Shown piece after piece: positions 19,396 through 27,356 of a stretch of DNA of 64,000 nt. The stretch's first letter is position 1; the number at the start of each line of letters is the position of its first letter. The notes beneath the pieces are model-generated. The model was given only the letters and a program-made list of their open reading frames with translations, did no database searches and had not been told where the DNA came from. Source of the stretch: Acidobacteria bacterium Mor1 (GTDB lineage Bacteria > Acidobacteriota > Polarisedimenticolia > Polarisedimenticolales > Polarisedimenticolaceae); assembly GCA_001664505.1 (NCBI GenBank), contig CP011806.1:5323873-5387872 (forward strand). The letters run 5' to 3'. The translations under genes and the position numbers were made by a program.

Positions 19396-20925
19396 CTACC
19401 TCCCGCGCTTCTTGCTCCTGGGGTCGATGGAAGTGCGCGCCACGAAGAGCGCATCTCCCACGGTATCGTGAAGGGTCAGGATCAGCCGCTGCTGTCTGGA
19501 GCGCAGTTCGATCTCGGTGGAAAAGGTCGATTCCGCGCCGGGATCCGGAAGGGCCGGGCCGTTGATCACCACCGGAATCGGAGCGATGTCATTGCGGTCT
19601 CCGCGATTGTCCAGCACGGCGACCCGGAGTTCGAGCAGCGCTTGATGCCCCTCGGGGCCCGGAAGCATCACGACCTGGTCCATCGGGATCTGCATGTCCA
19701 CCGTCACCCGTGTGCGCCGCTTGACCTTGCGGGGTTCGCCGAACCGAGCTTCGAGCGGTAGGGCGCCCGGGACCCGGTCGAACATCAACGCCGCCTCGGC
19801 CATGATCGTGCGCTCCGTGCTCTTGGACCGGTCGATGAAGTCCCGGCGTGTCCGAACCTCGAGCCCCGGCCGAAGCACCTCCAGTTTCACCCGGTGAAGC
19901 TGGTTGTCCTGCTTCCAGTCCGGGGTGAAACCGATCCAGTAGTACGAGCGAGTATCTTCGATCGCCTTGCGTCCCGAGGCGAGGCGGGCCCCATCGAGCA
20001 GGGCCTTGCCACCGGTCCGCTCTGCCAGGGTCGCCAGGGTGTCGTGGGGCGCCAGGTCGATGACCGGGACCGACGGATCCCGGTTGTCGGCGCTGGTCAT
20101 TGCCGACGCCCGGCCGGGAAGGTCCACCGGGTAGAGGGTGTAGCCCAGAAGGTTGGCGGTGTCTCCGACGGTCTCCACGGCTTGCCGCCCGGCGATGTGG
20201 AAGCGGCCGCCGACCGGCCACCCTCCGGACAGCAGCAGAGCCGCCTTGCGGCCCCTGGGTTCGGAGAAGCTCCGCAGGGTCGAGCGCAGCGCCGTCCAGA
20301 GATCGTCAAGCAGACGCAGCCGCTCTACCCGGCCGACGTTCTCGGTGCCGCCGAGGCTGCGCAGGCGCGCCTGGGTGGCGAGTCCGTAGGATTTCCGTTT
20401 CTTGGCCTGATTGAAGGCCTCGTCGATCGCGCCGGAGATCGGCTGCCAGTCGGCGATCATTTCTACCGTACGCCCGTCGTAGGCGACGAGAGCGACTCGG
20501 TCGTCAGGCTTCAGCTCCCGGAACTGTTCGAGCAGCCGGTCGAGCACCAGGTTCCGGTCCCGGTGGATCCCGAACATGTCGTCGATGAATACCAGGTAGT
20601 GGGTCGGGACCGGAGCTCCTTCGGGAGCGCCCGGTGCGCCGGCCACATCGCTGCGTTCGGTGATGTCGAGCGCGATCCCGTCGTGGATCTCGCTGAAGTA
20701 TTTGATCGGGATGATGTTCCCGCCGACGCGGAGCTGAAAGTCTTCGGGACCCAGGCCCTGAACCCGGTTGCCCTGTTTATCGACGACGACGGCCTCGAGA
20801 TTGACCGACCGGACCTCGAGTTTTTCCGTCAGACCGCTGCGCTTGGGGTCTTGCGCCCAGGAGATCCCCGGGAGTGCAGTCGCGCAGAGAAGTAGCGGTA
20901 GCAGCAGGCGGATAAGCGAAGTCAC
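19396..20925 (-). CDS. VWFA-related secreted protein (TIGR03436-like), larger paralogue
   Basis: A 509-residue protein from a GTG start preceded by a G-rich stretch. The signal peptide LIRLLLPLLLCATALPGISWA is followed by LEAVVVDKQGNRVQGLGPEDFQL, the family's N-terminal beta domain. The VWFA-like domain then begins at HYLVFIDDMFG, where the MIDAS serines are missing. Compared with the downstream paralogue it carries an extra C-terminal beta domain of about 120 residues (RTRVTVDMQIPMDQVVMLPG onward). Extracytoplasmic; partner unknown. First gene of the two-gene operon. Confidence 0.85.
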   Translation of the reverse strand: MTSLIRLLLPLLLCATALPGISWAQDPKRSGLTEKLEVRSVNLEAVVVDKQGNRVQGLGPEDFQLRVGGNIIPIKYFSEIHDGIALDITERSDVAGAPGAPEGAPVPTHYLVFIDDMFGIHRDRNLVLDRLLEQFRELKPDDRVALVAYDGRTVEMIADWQPISGAIDEAFNQAKKRKSYGLATQARLRSLGGTENVGRVERLRLLDDLWTALRSTLRSFSEPRGRKAALLLSGGWPVGGRFHIAGRQAVETVGDTANLLGYTLYPVDLPGRASAMTSADNRDPSVPVIDLAPHDTLATLAERTGGKALLDGARLASGRKAIEDTRSYYWIGFTPDWKQDNQLHRVKLEVLRPGLEVRTRRDFIDRSKSTERTIMAEAALMFDRVPGALPLEARFGEPRKVKRRTRVTVDMQIPMDQVVMLPGPEGHQALLELRVAVLDNRGDRNDIAPIPVVINGPALPDPGAESTFSTEIELRSRQQRLILTLHDTVGDALFVARTSIDPRSKKRGR

Positions 20926-21028
20926 GGTGCCCCCCGAAGCCGGGGAAAATCCCGGCGCTCCCCTCGATTTGACCCAGCTTAACGGGGGTGGCGGGCGGCG
21001 GCAATCCCGCCACCCGCCAATTTGGGCA

Positions 21029-23617
21029 TCAGGGGCAGACCGTGGCGTCCTGGGTCGCCACGCAAACCGACGTCGAGACCGGCCGCTCGCTGCCCGAGGA
21101 GTCGGGGCCGTAGCTGCCCTCGGCGGTCGTCGAGGTCGGGACCACCAGGTAGTAGCGGCTGCCCGCGCCGGGGACCAGGCCGCTGAACGAGGTCGCGCCG
21201 GCGGTGGTGCACTCGGTCGCCGTGTGGCTGTAGTAGGAGCCGATCACGCCCTCGTGAATCGTGTAGTCGCTGGCGCCAACGCCGCAGCTGGCGCCCCAGC
21301 TCAGATCGAGCCACGCGGGGTTGGCGTTCTTGTCCACCTGCAGCGAGGCGATCTCACCCGGGATGCCCGCGGCCGCATCGGCGGCGACCAGTAGCGAGTA
21401 GTCCTCGACCTGGCCGAACTCGATGTTCTCGCACGGCGAGCTGATCGAGGAGAAGTCCGAGAGGACGCGCATGCGCAACGCGGTTTCGCGTACGGCGCTG
21501 GTCGGCACGCTGATGCTGCCGCTGTGGTTCTCCAGCATGTTGATCGATTCGAAGGCCAGCTCGCCGGCCTCGAGGATGCCGTCATTGTCCCAGTCGACGT
21601 AGACCCGCACGTTCTCGTTGTTCGAGGGGCCGGTGGTCACCGAGATCGGGTAGCTCTGGCCGGCTTCGAGGCCGGCCATGTCGCTGCAGGTGAAGTTCTC
21701 CTGCAGGGGATCCCCCTCGGTGTTGGTATCGGTGGTCTTGTTCAGGCCGGCCAGGGTCACGTTGATCAGGCCGATGCGGCAGCAGTTGTTGTGACCGGCG
21801 AAGGTCGGGTTGCAAGAAGCGCTGACCGGGGCGTCGGCTACGGCGATGAAGTTGTCCTTGGTCTCGGTGCTGCCGCCGTTCTCGTCGGTCGCCTGCAGCG
21901 AAACCGTGTAGAGGCCCTGGGAGGTGTAGTTGTGAGCGGGGTTGCGGACCGTGGAGCTACCGCTGTCTCCGAAGTTCCAAAGCCAGCTGTTGGGGCCGTT
22001 GGTCGAGAGATCGGTGAAGTTGACCGTGGCCGAGCTGCCGCAGTTCATCGTCGGCGCAGCGGTGAAATCAGGCACCGGCGGGTCGACGCAGCTGTAGTTC
22101 TGCATGCCGGATTGGCCGCAGCCGCTGAAACCCGAGGAGTGGTTGACGATATCGGCCCCGCCCTGAACGTCGGCGGTGGACAGGTTGCGGCTGGTCGTGC
22201 CCTGGGTCAGCGAGAAGTACATCACGTCACTGGTGTCGTTGATGTGGTTGTGCTGGACGTGGTGCCCCAGCTCGTGGAGAGCCACCGAGTAGAAGTCGCT
22301 GTCGAAGATGCCGATACCGCCGGGGCTGGCGCCGTAGTACCAGTTGACTCCGTCGGTGCCGTTGCGCCGGAACACGATGTCCATGCCGGTCACCCGCCAG
22401 GTGTCGCCGCCGCAACTCGAGAAGTAGCTGGTGGCGCGGCCGAGCACTCCCGAGGGCAGCGCGGTGGTGTCGCTGTCGAACGCGGCAATGTTGACGCCGT
22501 CGTCGACCGGTGCGGCGATAGTCGTAGTGCCGTCCACATCGACGTTCCAGTCGGAGCTGCAGTTCCAGTCGGAGATCGCGTCCTCGAATCGGGCGGTGGC
22601 GTCGGGGATCGTGGTGATGTCGACGCCGTTGTTGGCGGTGCTGGTGGAGTACTTGTAAGTCACGCCGCCGCGGCCGTTGAGGTCCAGCGTCTTGATCCGG
22701 TAGATCTGGCCGCCGCTATTGATCGAGTTGAGGCCGTACTGGATGGTCAGATCCGACGAGGACTGGAAGTCCTGGCCCGAGGAGTTGCGCACGATGATGC
22801 GGCCCGTTCCGGCGCTGACGCCGTTGACCCGGGAGGGCACCAGGACCTGAATCTGGGTGTTGCTCCACGAGACCACGTGCTCCGGGTCGATCGAGCCGAA
22901 ACTCCCGCCCTGGCCGTCGTCGGCGTCGTCGAAGAAGACCGTGGCGGGCCCGGTGTTGGTGCCGAAGTTGTTGCCGTTGATCGTCAGGACTTCGAGGACG
23001 CCCGCACGGACGGTGGTCGGCGTGAAGTTGGTGATCGTTTCGAGGTTCGCAGAACTTCCCGGAGCGGTCTGCTCCAGGTGAGCCGGCACGAAGGGGGCGA
23101 TCTCGGTCAACGGGGCGCCTGTTTGTTCGCGCACCACATCGAACAGTTCGCTCGCCACGTCCCGGTAGGTGTGGAACGGATCTTGCGCCTGACCGTCGGA
23201 CAGGTACTGCACGAAGCTCTGGACGCTGGCCTCCGGGACATAGGCTCGTTCGAGCCCTGCGTAGGCTTTCCTGGAGGTGAGAAAGAAGAGCCCGGCGGCC
23301 CCCGCATGGAGGTCCAGCGACGGGTGGACCACGTGAAGGGACCCGTCGAACTCTCCGCCGGGGGTGACCACGGTCAGGTCGCGCAGGGTATCCAGCGGGC
23401 TCGCATCCAGCTTCAGCGCCTTGGACACGGCGAGGCGGTGGGCGGTGTAGATCAGGCCGTCGTCTTCGTTGCGGAAGGGGGTGGATTCCACTACCCGCGC
23501 TTCGACGATGAGCGAGGCCTGTTCGATCCGCTGGTCAAGCGGAACCTCGCGGATCATGCCGAAGCTGGAGACGAAGGACAGAGACAGAAAGGCGGTCAGC
23601 AGGATTCGTTGACGCAT
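21029..23617 (-). CDS. Secreted metzincin-like metalloprotease with IPT, PKD and GEVED domains
   Basis: An 862-residue secreted protein with a signal peptide ending near residue 20. After a 190-residue N-terminal region comes an IPT/TIG domain (TPTTVRAGVLEVLTINGNNF). The protease domain follows with HELGHHVQHNH, matching HExxHxxGxxH except that Gly is replaced by Gln, plus a plausible Met-turn (SDVMYFSL). Next are a PKD domain (WLWNFGDSGSSTVRNPAHNY) and a GEVED domain (VRVYVDWDNDGILEAGE, FGQVEDYSL). A fibronectin-like C-terminal domain ends the protein. The layout suits an extracellular protein- or polymer-degrading enzyme. Confidence 0.85.
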   Translation of the reverse strand: MRQRILLTAFLSLSFVSSFGMIREVPLDQRIEQASLIVEARVVESTPFRNEDDGLIYTAHRLAVSKALKLDASPLDTLRDLTVVTPGGEFDGSLHVVHPSLDLHAGAAGLFFLTSRKAYAGLERAYVPEASVQSFVQYLSDGQAQDPFHTYRDVASELFDVVREQTGAPLTEIAPFVPAHLEQTAPGSSANLETITNFTPTTVRAGVLEVLTINGNNFGTNTGPATVFFDDADDGQGGSFGSIDPEHVVSWSNTQIQVLVPSRVNGVSAGTGRIIVRNSSGQDFQSSSDLTIQYGLNSINSGGQIYRIKTLDLNGRGGVTYKYSTSTANNGVDITTIPDATARFEDAISDWNCSSDWNVDVDGTTTIAAPVDDGVNIAAFDSDTTALPSGVLGRATSYFSSCGGDTWRVTGMDIVFRRNGTDGVNWYYGASPGGIGIFDSDFYSVALHELGHHVQHNHINDTSDVMYFSLTQGTTSRNLSTADVQGGADIVNHSSGFSGCGQSGMQNYSCVDPPVPDFTAAPTMNCGSSATVNFTDLSTNGPNSWLWNFGDSGSSTVRNPAHNYTSQGLYTVSLQATDENGGSTETKDNFIAVADAPVSASCNPTFAGHNNCCRIGLINVTLAGLNKTTDTNTEGDPLQENFTCSDMAGLEAGQSYPISVTTGPSNNENVRVYVDWDNDGILEAGELAFESINMLENHSGSISVPTSAVRETALRMRVLSDFSSISSPCENIEFGQVEDYSLLVAADAAAGIPGEIASLQVDKNANPAWLDLSWGASCGVGASDYTIHEGVIGSYYSHTATECTTAGATSFSGLVPGAGSRYYLVVPTSTTAEGSYGPDSSGSERPVSTSVCVATQDATVCP

Positions 23618-23669
23618 CAGACTCCCCCGAGAGCTCAGACGTAGCGTTCCGGATCAGCTTATCCGATCT

Positions 23670-23680
23670 GACGTTACGTC
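23670..23680. promoter_or_regulatory. Palindrome GACGT-T-ACGTC upstream of the metzincin gene
   Basis: An 11-bp palindrome lies about 53 bp upstream of the start at 23617, with a diverged copy at 23638-23648. It may be an operator; no regulator is assigned. Confidence 0.3.
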
Positions 23681-23723
23681 GAGTTCACCGGGGAGGCCGT
23701 GGGGAAGTAACGCATCCGGCCTC

Positions 23724-23756
23724 AAAAAAACGAAGGGCCGGTTTCAGGGGCCTGAA
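23724..23756 (-). terminator. Possible rho-independent terminator after the TlpA-like gene
   Basis: On the minus strand a 6-bp stem (TTCAGG/CCTGAA), or an alternative GGCC/GGCC stem, is followed about 11 nt later by seven T. The T-run is further from the first stem than usual. Confidence 0.4.
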
Positions 23757-23824
23757 CGAGAGGTTCCCGCGACCAAACGGATGCGGCAGGTTGCGTTATT
23801 TTCGTTGCCGTCGCGGCGGGCGTT

Positions 23825-24409
23825 CTATTTCGGTCCGGCCTCCGGGCCGGGCTCGGCCAGCAACTGGTCGATGACCCGTTCGGCGGCAGCGGGGTCAAAG
23901 CCGCCGAAGCGAGTCCAGCGCAGACGGCCCTGCTTGTCCACGATGACGACCTGGGGCGTTCCCCGGGTGCGGTAGCGCTTCATCGTCAGAGGGGTCTCGT
24001 CGTCGTCGGGACCGTAGGCGTCGATCCCCACCGAATGGGTCAACTGGTGATCGGCGAGGTAGTCGCGCAGGCGGGTCACGGTCTGGTGCCCGTGACCCTC
24101 GAACACGCTGTGGATCGAGACGAGCCGGATGTCGTCCCGTTCTCCGTAGAGCCTGTCCCAGCGCCGGAACAGGGGACGGGAGAACCTGGTGCAGCCGGGG
24201 CACCAGAGCTGGAAGAACTCGATCAAGACCACCCGGCCGCGGTTGTCCTCCAGGCTCCCGGGGTCGCCGTTGAGCCACTCGGACACTTCCCACTCCGGGG
24301 CGGGGACCGGCGCCGCCGGCCGGGTCGCGGCTCCGTAAGCCGTTCCGCCGAGAACGAGAGTCAGGATGAACATCGCCGGGGCCGTTACGTATCGGGTCGA
24401 AGGTCGCAT
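23825..24409 (-). CDS. TlpA-like membrane-anchored thioredoxin
   Basis: A 194-residue protein from the ATG at 24409, which has GGAG in good position. The N-terminal hydrophobic segment MFILTLVLGGTAYGA is a signal peptide or anchor. The thioredoxin-fold domain has the active site WCPGC (FQLWCPGCTRFSRP) and the cis-Pro segment RGTPQVVIVDKQG. The family acts as periplasmic thiol-disulfide oxidoreductases, often in cytochrome c maturation. The neighbours give no pathway clue. It is divergent from the hydrolase gene at 24522. Confidence 0.85.
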   Translation of the reverse strand: MRPSTRYVTAPAMFILTLVLGGTAYGAATRPAAPVPAPEWEVSEWLNGDPGSLEDNRGRVVLIEFFQLWCPGCTRFSRPLFRRWDRLYGERDDIRLVSIHSVFEGHGHQTVTRLRDYLADHQLTHSVGIDAYGPDDDETPLTMKRYRTRGTPQVVIVDKQGRLRWTRFGGFDPAAAERVIDQLLAEPGPEAGPK

Positions 24410-24509
24410 GCTGGAGTCTCCGTGGTGGACAGGGTCGTCAACAGCCTGATCCGGCGCTTCATTCCCGGGGCCCCGCCTCGATTCGACGAGCAAAGGGTCG
24501 CCGTTGCGC

Positions 24510-24515
24510 CATAAT
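24510..24515 (+). promoter_or_regulatory. Putative -10 box (CATAAT) for leaderless start at 24522
   Basis: CATAAT is followed by CGAAGC and then ATG (6 nt). No Shine-Dalgarno sequence is present. This supports the ATG at 24522 over one at 24504. Confidence 0.45.
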
Positions 24516-24521
24516 CGAAGC

Positions 24522-25370
24522 ATGTCGATCCTGGGCAGCCTGGAACCGGCCTTCGCCTACCAGTCGGGCGGGGTGCTGCTGCATACCCGCCGGGTGGGGC
24601 GCGGCCCACGGGTGGTGCTGCTTCACGGAGGCCCGGGGCTGGACCACCACGTCATGCTGCCGTTGGCGCTGCCCCTGGCCGAGCGATTCGAGGTCTGGAT
24701 CCCGGATCTTCCCGGCCACGGCCATTCGCATGAGGGGGACGGTGGACTGCCGGATCTCACCAGCCTCGTCGAGCGGACCACTCGCTGGGTGGCGGATCTG
24801 GAGCCTGCCCCCGACCTGCTGATCGGCCACTCCCTGGGAGCGTGGTTGGTGCGCAGCATGGTCGCCCGTTGCCGTTCGCGGCCCCGGGCGGCGGTGTTGA
24901 TGGCGCCGCCGGTTCCCGAACCCGAGGCGATGGACATGCGCCGTGCCCGCTCCTGGGCCGGGGCGCGGCGGGGGCGCCGCCCGGCCCGTGGCGGGGAACT
25001 GGCCCGGGAGTTCCTGGAAGTCTGCGGCGCCGAGGTCGACGGCGAGTTGTCGCCGGCATTCGTCGAGTCGATTCGCAGCTCCCGGTTGCGAGACGCGACC
25101 TCGTACACCGCGCTGCTGGGCCAGTTCCGGCGCGCGCTGCGAGAACCGCTGTCGCCCTGGAAGGGGGAGTGTCCGGTGTTGCTTCTGACTGGGGATGCCG
25201 ACTCCCTCTGTAGCCGGAAACAGGTCGAGGGGCTCGCGGCGATCACGCCGGCCTCGGCGGTGCGGTTCGTCTCCGGTGCGGGACACGTGCTGTTTTCGGC
25301 AGACGTGGATCCGGTGGTCGGGCCGATCGTCGACTTCTGGGAGCGGACTCAGCGCTCGAAGATGAAGTAG
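24522..25370 (+). CDS. Alpha/beta hydrolase
   Basis: A 282-residue hydrolase. The oxyanion region VVLLHGGPGLDHH is followed by the nucleophile elbow GHSLGAW. The acid is likely the Asp in LLTGDADSLCS and the His lies in SGAGHVLFSAD, so the triad is complete. The HGGPG motif resembles proline iminopeptidases and small-ester hydrolases, but the substrate cannot be read from sequence. No signal peptide, so cytoplasmic. The last 22 bp overlap the convergent methyltransferase gene. Confidence 0.88.
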   Translation: MSILGSLEPAFAYQSGGVLLHTRRVGRGPRVVLLHGGPGLDHHVMLPLALPLAERFEVWIPDLPGHGHSHEGDGGLPDLTSLVERTTRWVADLEPAPDLLIGHSLGAWLVRSMVARCRSRPRAAVLMAPPVPEPEAMDMRRARSWAGARRGRRPARGGELAREFLEVCGAEVDGELSPAFVESIRSSRLRDATSYTALLGQFRRALREPLSPWKGECPVLLLTGDADSLCSRKQVEGLAAITPASAVRFVSGAGHVLFSADVDPVVGPIVDFWERTQRSKMK

Positions 25371-26128
25371 ATCCAGGGGACCTCGACCTGCTGGTCGGCA
25401 TCGATCCGCCGGCGCACCCGCTCCAGCAGCCGGTCGCGACCGATCTCGTCGAGATGTTCGGTCAGGGGACCGATCATCGCCGGGATCGACATCAGCTCGA
25501 AGAGCTCCCCCTGATTTGCCTCGTAGACCAGTCGACGGGCCTCGAGCAGGCGGAAGCCGCTTTCGGAGCCCCGGGTGCGCAGATGCTCGGGATCGACCAG
25601 CGTCGGTTGGCCGCCGAAGCTGCGCCCGGACTCCCGTTCGATCTCGGTGATCAGCGCGGCCTGGATCGGGTGAATCGTCGACGTCTCGCCCTGCACCCGC
25701 TCGGCGGGGACGTTGAAGACGAAGCGGCTGCCCTCCGGCGCGTGCGAGGCCAGGGCCCGGAAGACGGCTCCTGCCGAGGGGAACTGCCAGAACGCTGCGC
25801 AGCAGACCACTCGCTGGAACGGCCCCGGCAGGCCCTCCAGTTCCGAGGCGGGGGTGCGGACGAAGCTTGCCCGGGGGTCGTGGACGTTGGCCTGGGCGAC
25901 CCGGATCATCGCCTCGGAGGCGTCGATGCCGACGATTTCGGCCCGGGCGGGCATGGCCCGCAGGCAGGCCAGCACCGTGGCGCCGGTACCGCAGGCCAGG
26001 TCGAGGATGTGGTCGGCCTGCTCCAGCTCGGCCAGCTCGACCAGGCGCCGGTTGAGCCATTCGTAGACCGAACGTTCGCGAACGAACAGGTCGTAGATCT
26101 CGGCGTTGAGCGCGGAGTTCCAATCCAT
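25349..26128 (-). CDS. Class I SAM-dependent methyltransferase
   Basis: A 259-residue Rossmann methyltransferase. Motif I is HILDLACGTGATVLACL near residues 37-53, followed by EIVGIDASEAMIRVAQ (acidic end of beta 2). The substrate is unknown. The N-terminal sequence with YDLFVRERSVYEWL resembles ubiquinone/menaquinone-type methyltransferases only loosely. Cytoplasmic. The gene stands alone. It has TAACAT 7 nt before the ATG and no ribosome binding site. Confidence 0.85.
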   Translation of the reverse strand: MDWNSALNAEIYDLFVRERSVYEWLNRRLVELAELEQADHILDLACGTGATVLACLRAMPARAEIVGIDASEAMIRVAQANVHDPRASFVRTPASELEGLPGPFQRVVCCAAFWQFPSAGAVFRALASHAPEGSRFVFNVPAERVQGETSTIHPIQAALITEIERESGRSFGGQPTLVDPEHLRTRGSESGFRLLEARRLVYEANQGELFELMSIPAMIGPLTEHLDEIGRDRLLERVRRRIDADQQVEVPWIYFIFER

Positions 26129-26135
26129 GGGGCGG

Positions 26136-26141
26136 ATGTTA
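26136..26141 (-). promoter_or_regulatory. Putative -10 box (TAACAT) for leaderless start at 26128
   Basis: On the minus strand TAACAT is followed by 7 nt (CCGCCCC) and then ATG, with no purine-rich site between. Confidence 0.35.
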
Positions 26142-26202
26142 GCAATCCGGCCGGGGGAGGCACAACGGGCGTGGGCGCGGTGCCGGGATCGGGCGGCGTT
26201 GC

Positions 26203-26625
26203 CTAGTCGACGTGCTGGCGCCTCTTCTCGGCGACCCCCTGGGCCACGATCTCCCGCAGCACGTCCAGGTCCACGTCGGACAGCCGCTTGACGTAGAGGC
26301 AGGCCTTGCCGGTGGAATGCTTGCCCAGCTTCTTCAGCAGGTGGATCTTGCCGCCGCCGAACCCGCTCATCACGTAGAGCGTCAGCGCCTGCTTGCGCGG
26401 CGAGAAACCGGTGAGCATCCAGTCACCTTCCTGCCCGCTGGCGTAGCGGTAGTGGTAGCTGCCGAAACCGATGATCGAAGCGCCCCACATCATCGGTGGT
26501 TCGCCGGTGATCTCCTGCATCATCTCGAGCAGGGTGAAGCTATCGGCCCGCTTCTGCTCGTCGGCCACCGTCTTCAGGAACGCCTTGACGTTTCCGGGAT
26601 TGCGCTTGGTCTTGAGTCCGCCCAT
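26203..26625 (-). CDS. DUF1801-family protein
   Basis: A 140-residue cytoplasmic protein from the ATG at 26625, which has GGAGGAT in ideal position. Recognisable DUF1801 features are an early helix with ADSFTLLEMMQEITGEPPMMWG, then IIGFGSYHYRYASGQEGDWMLTGFSPRK and the GGGKIHLLKKLGKHSTGKACLYVKR region. The fold is a small dimeric alpha-beta type; the biochemical role is unknown. It lies downstream of, and in the same direction as, the methyltransferase, but 74 bp apart and with its own ribosome binding site. Confidence 0.85.
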   Translation of the reverse strand: MGGLKTKRNPGNVKAFLKTVADEQKRADSFTLLEMMQEITGEPPMMWGASIIGFGSYHYRYASGQEGDWMLTGFSPRKQALTLYVMSGFGGGKIHLLKKLGKHSTGKACLYVKRLSDVDLDVLREIVAQGVAEKRRQHVD

Positions 26626-26778
26626 CGGGATCCTCCATGCCGTGAGGCGCGAGTATAGCCGCATGGAGGGGGCCGGGTGGGACCCGTGGCGGGTATGGTC
26701 GAGCCCCGCCGCCACGGTGTCCGTTCATGCGCTGCGCCGGGGGACGCGACAGCGCGTGAGAAGTCGCGTCAAACGGGG

Positions 26779-27132
26779 CTAGGACAGGATGATGCCCTTG
26801 GCCTTGCCTGCCAGGTAGAGCTGGACCAGTTCCTTGCCGCCGTCGGAGGTCGGCTTGTAGACGAGTTCGTCGCGGCGGATCTTGCCCGGGGCATCGACCA
26901 TCTTGCCCTTGGCGGAGGCGATCATCTTTTTGCCTTTGTACAGCTGGAGTTCGGCGGAGCCGCCGTTCTCGACGATCTTGACCTTGTAGCTGCCGGCCTT
27001 GAGCGCCTTGCCGGCCAGGGTCGTCTTGCCGTCGACCTTGATCCAGTGGTTGTCGGCCAGAGCCGGGGTCGCAAGCAGGGCAGCAGCGATCATCAGGATG
27101 GCGGCGGTACGGACCATGGTGTGCTTCAACAT
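26779..27132 (-). CDS. Small secreted hypothetical protein
   Basis: A 117-residue protein. The second of two closely spaced ATG codons (27132) has AAGGAG at the best spacing. The signal peptide is TAAILMIAAALLATPALA. The mature 90 residues are Lys/Gly-rich beta strands (WIKVDGKTTLAGKALKAGSYKVKIVENGG), resembling small beta-sandwich proteins found beside Acidobacteria envelope genes. No enzyme motif or cysteine pair. Divergent from the cyclophilin gene. Function unknown. Confidence 0.75.
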   Translation of the reverse strand: MLKHTMVRTAAILMIAAALLATPALADNHWIKVDGKTTLAGKALKAGSYKVKIVENGGSAELQLYKGKKMIASAKGKMVDAPGKIRRDELVYKPTSDGGKELVQLYLAGKAKGIILS

Positions 27133-27323
27133 GCGCATCTCTCCTTCGCCTCGTGGCGTGGTTGCCCTCCTCTCGCAAGCTACAACGCGGCAAATCGAGA
27201 ACTGTTGCGCGGCACCGGGGGCTTTTACGTTCTTTTTCAACGAGTGGCCGAGGGCTTACATCGCGCTCCAGGGCGGCGGTCGTCCCTGGCCTTCCCAGGG
27301 GGCGCAGAGGCGCCCGGTTTGGG

Positions 27324-27329
27324 TATGAT
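27324..27329 (+). promoter_or_regulatory. Putative -10 box (TATGAT) of the cyclophilin gene
   Basis: TATGAT lies 28 bp upstream of the ATG at 27357, leaving room for a short leader with the GGGGAGG ribosome binding site. The -35 is unclear. Confidence 0.35.
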
Positions 27330-27356
27330 CGGCTTCTGACCAAGGGGAGGATCGCG

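Noticed and set aside
24459..26123. 554-codon minus-strand frame over hydrolase and methyltransferase
   Set aside because: Composition of a GC-rich shadow; it overlaps two genes with intact catalytic motifs.
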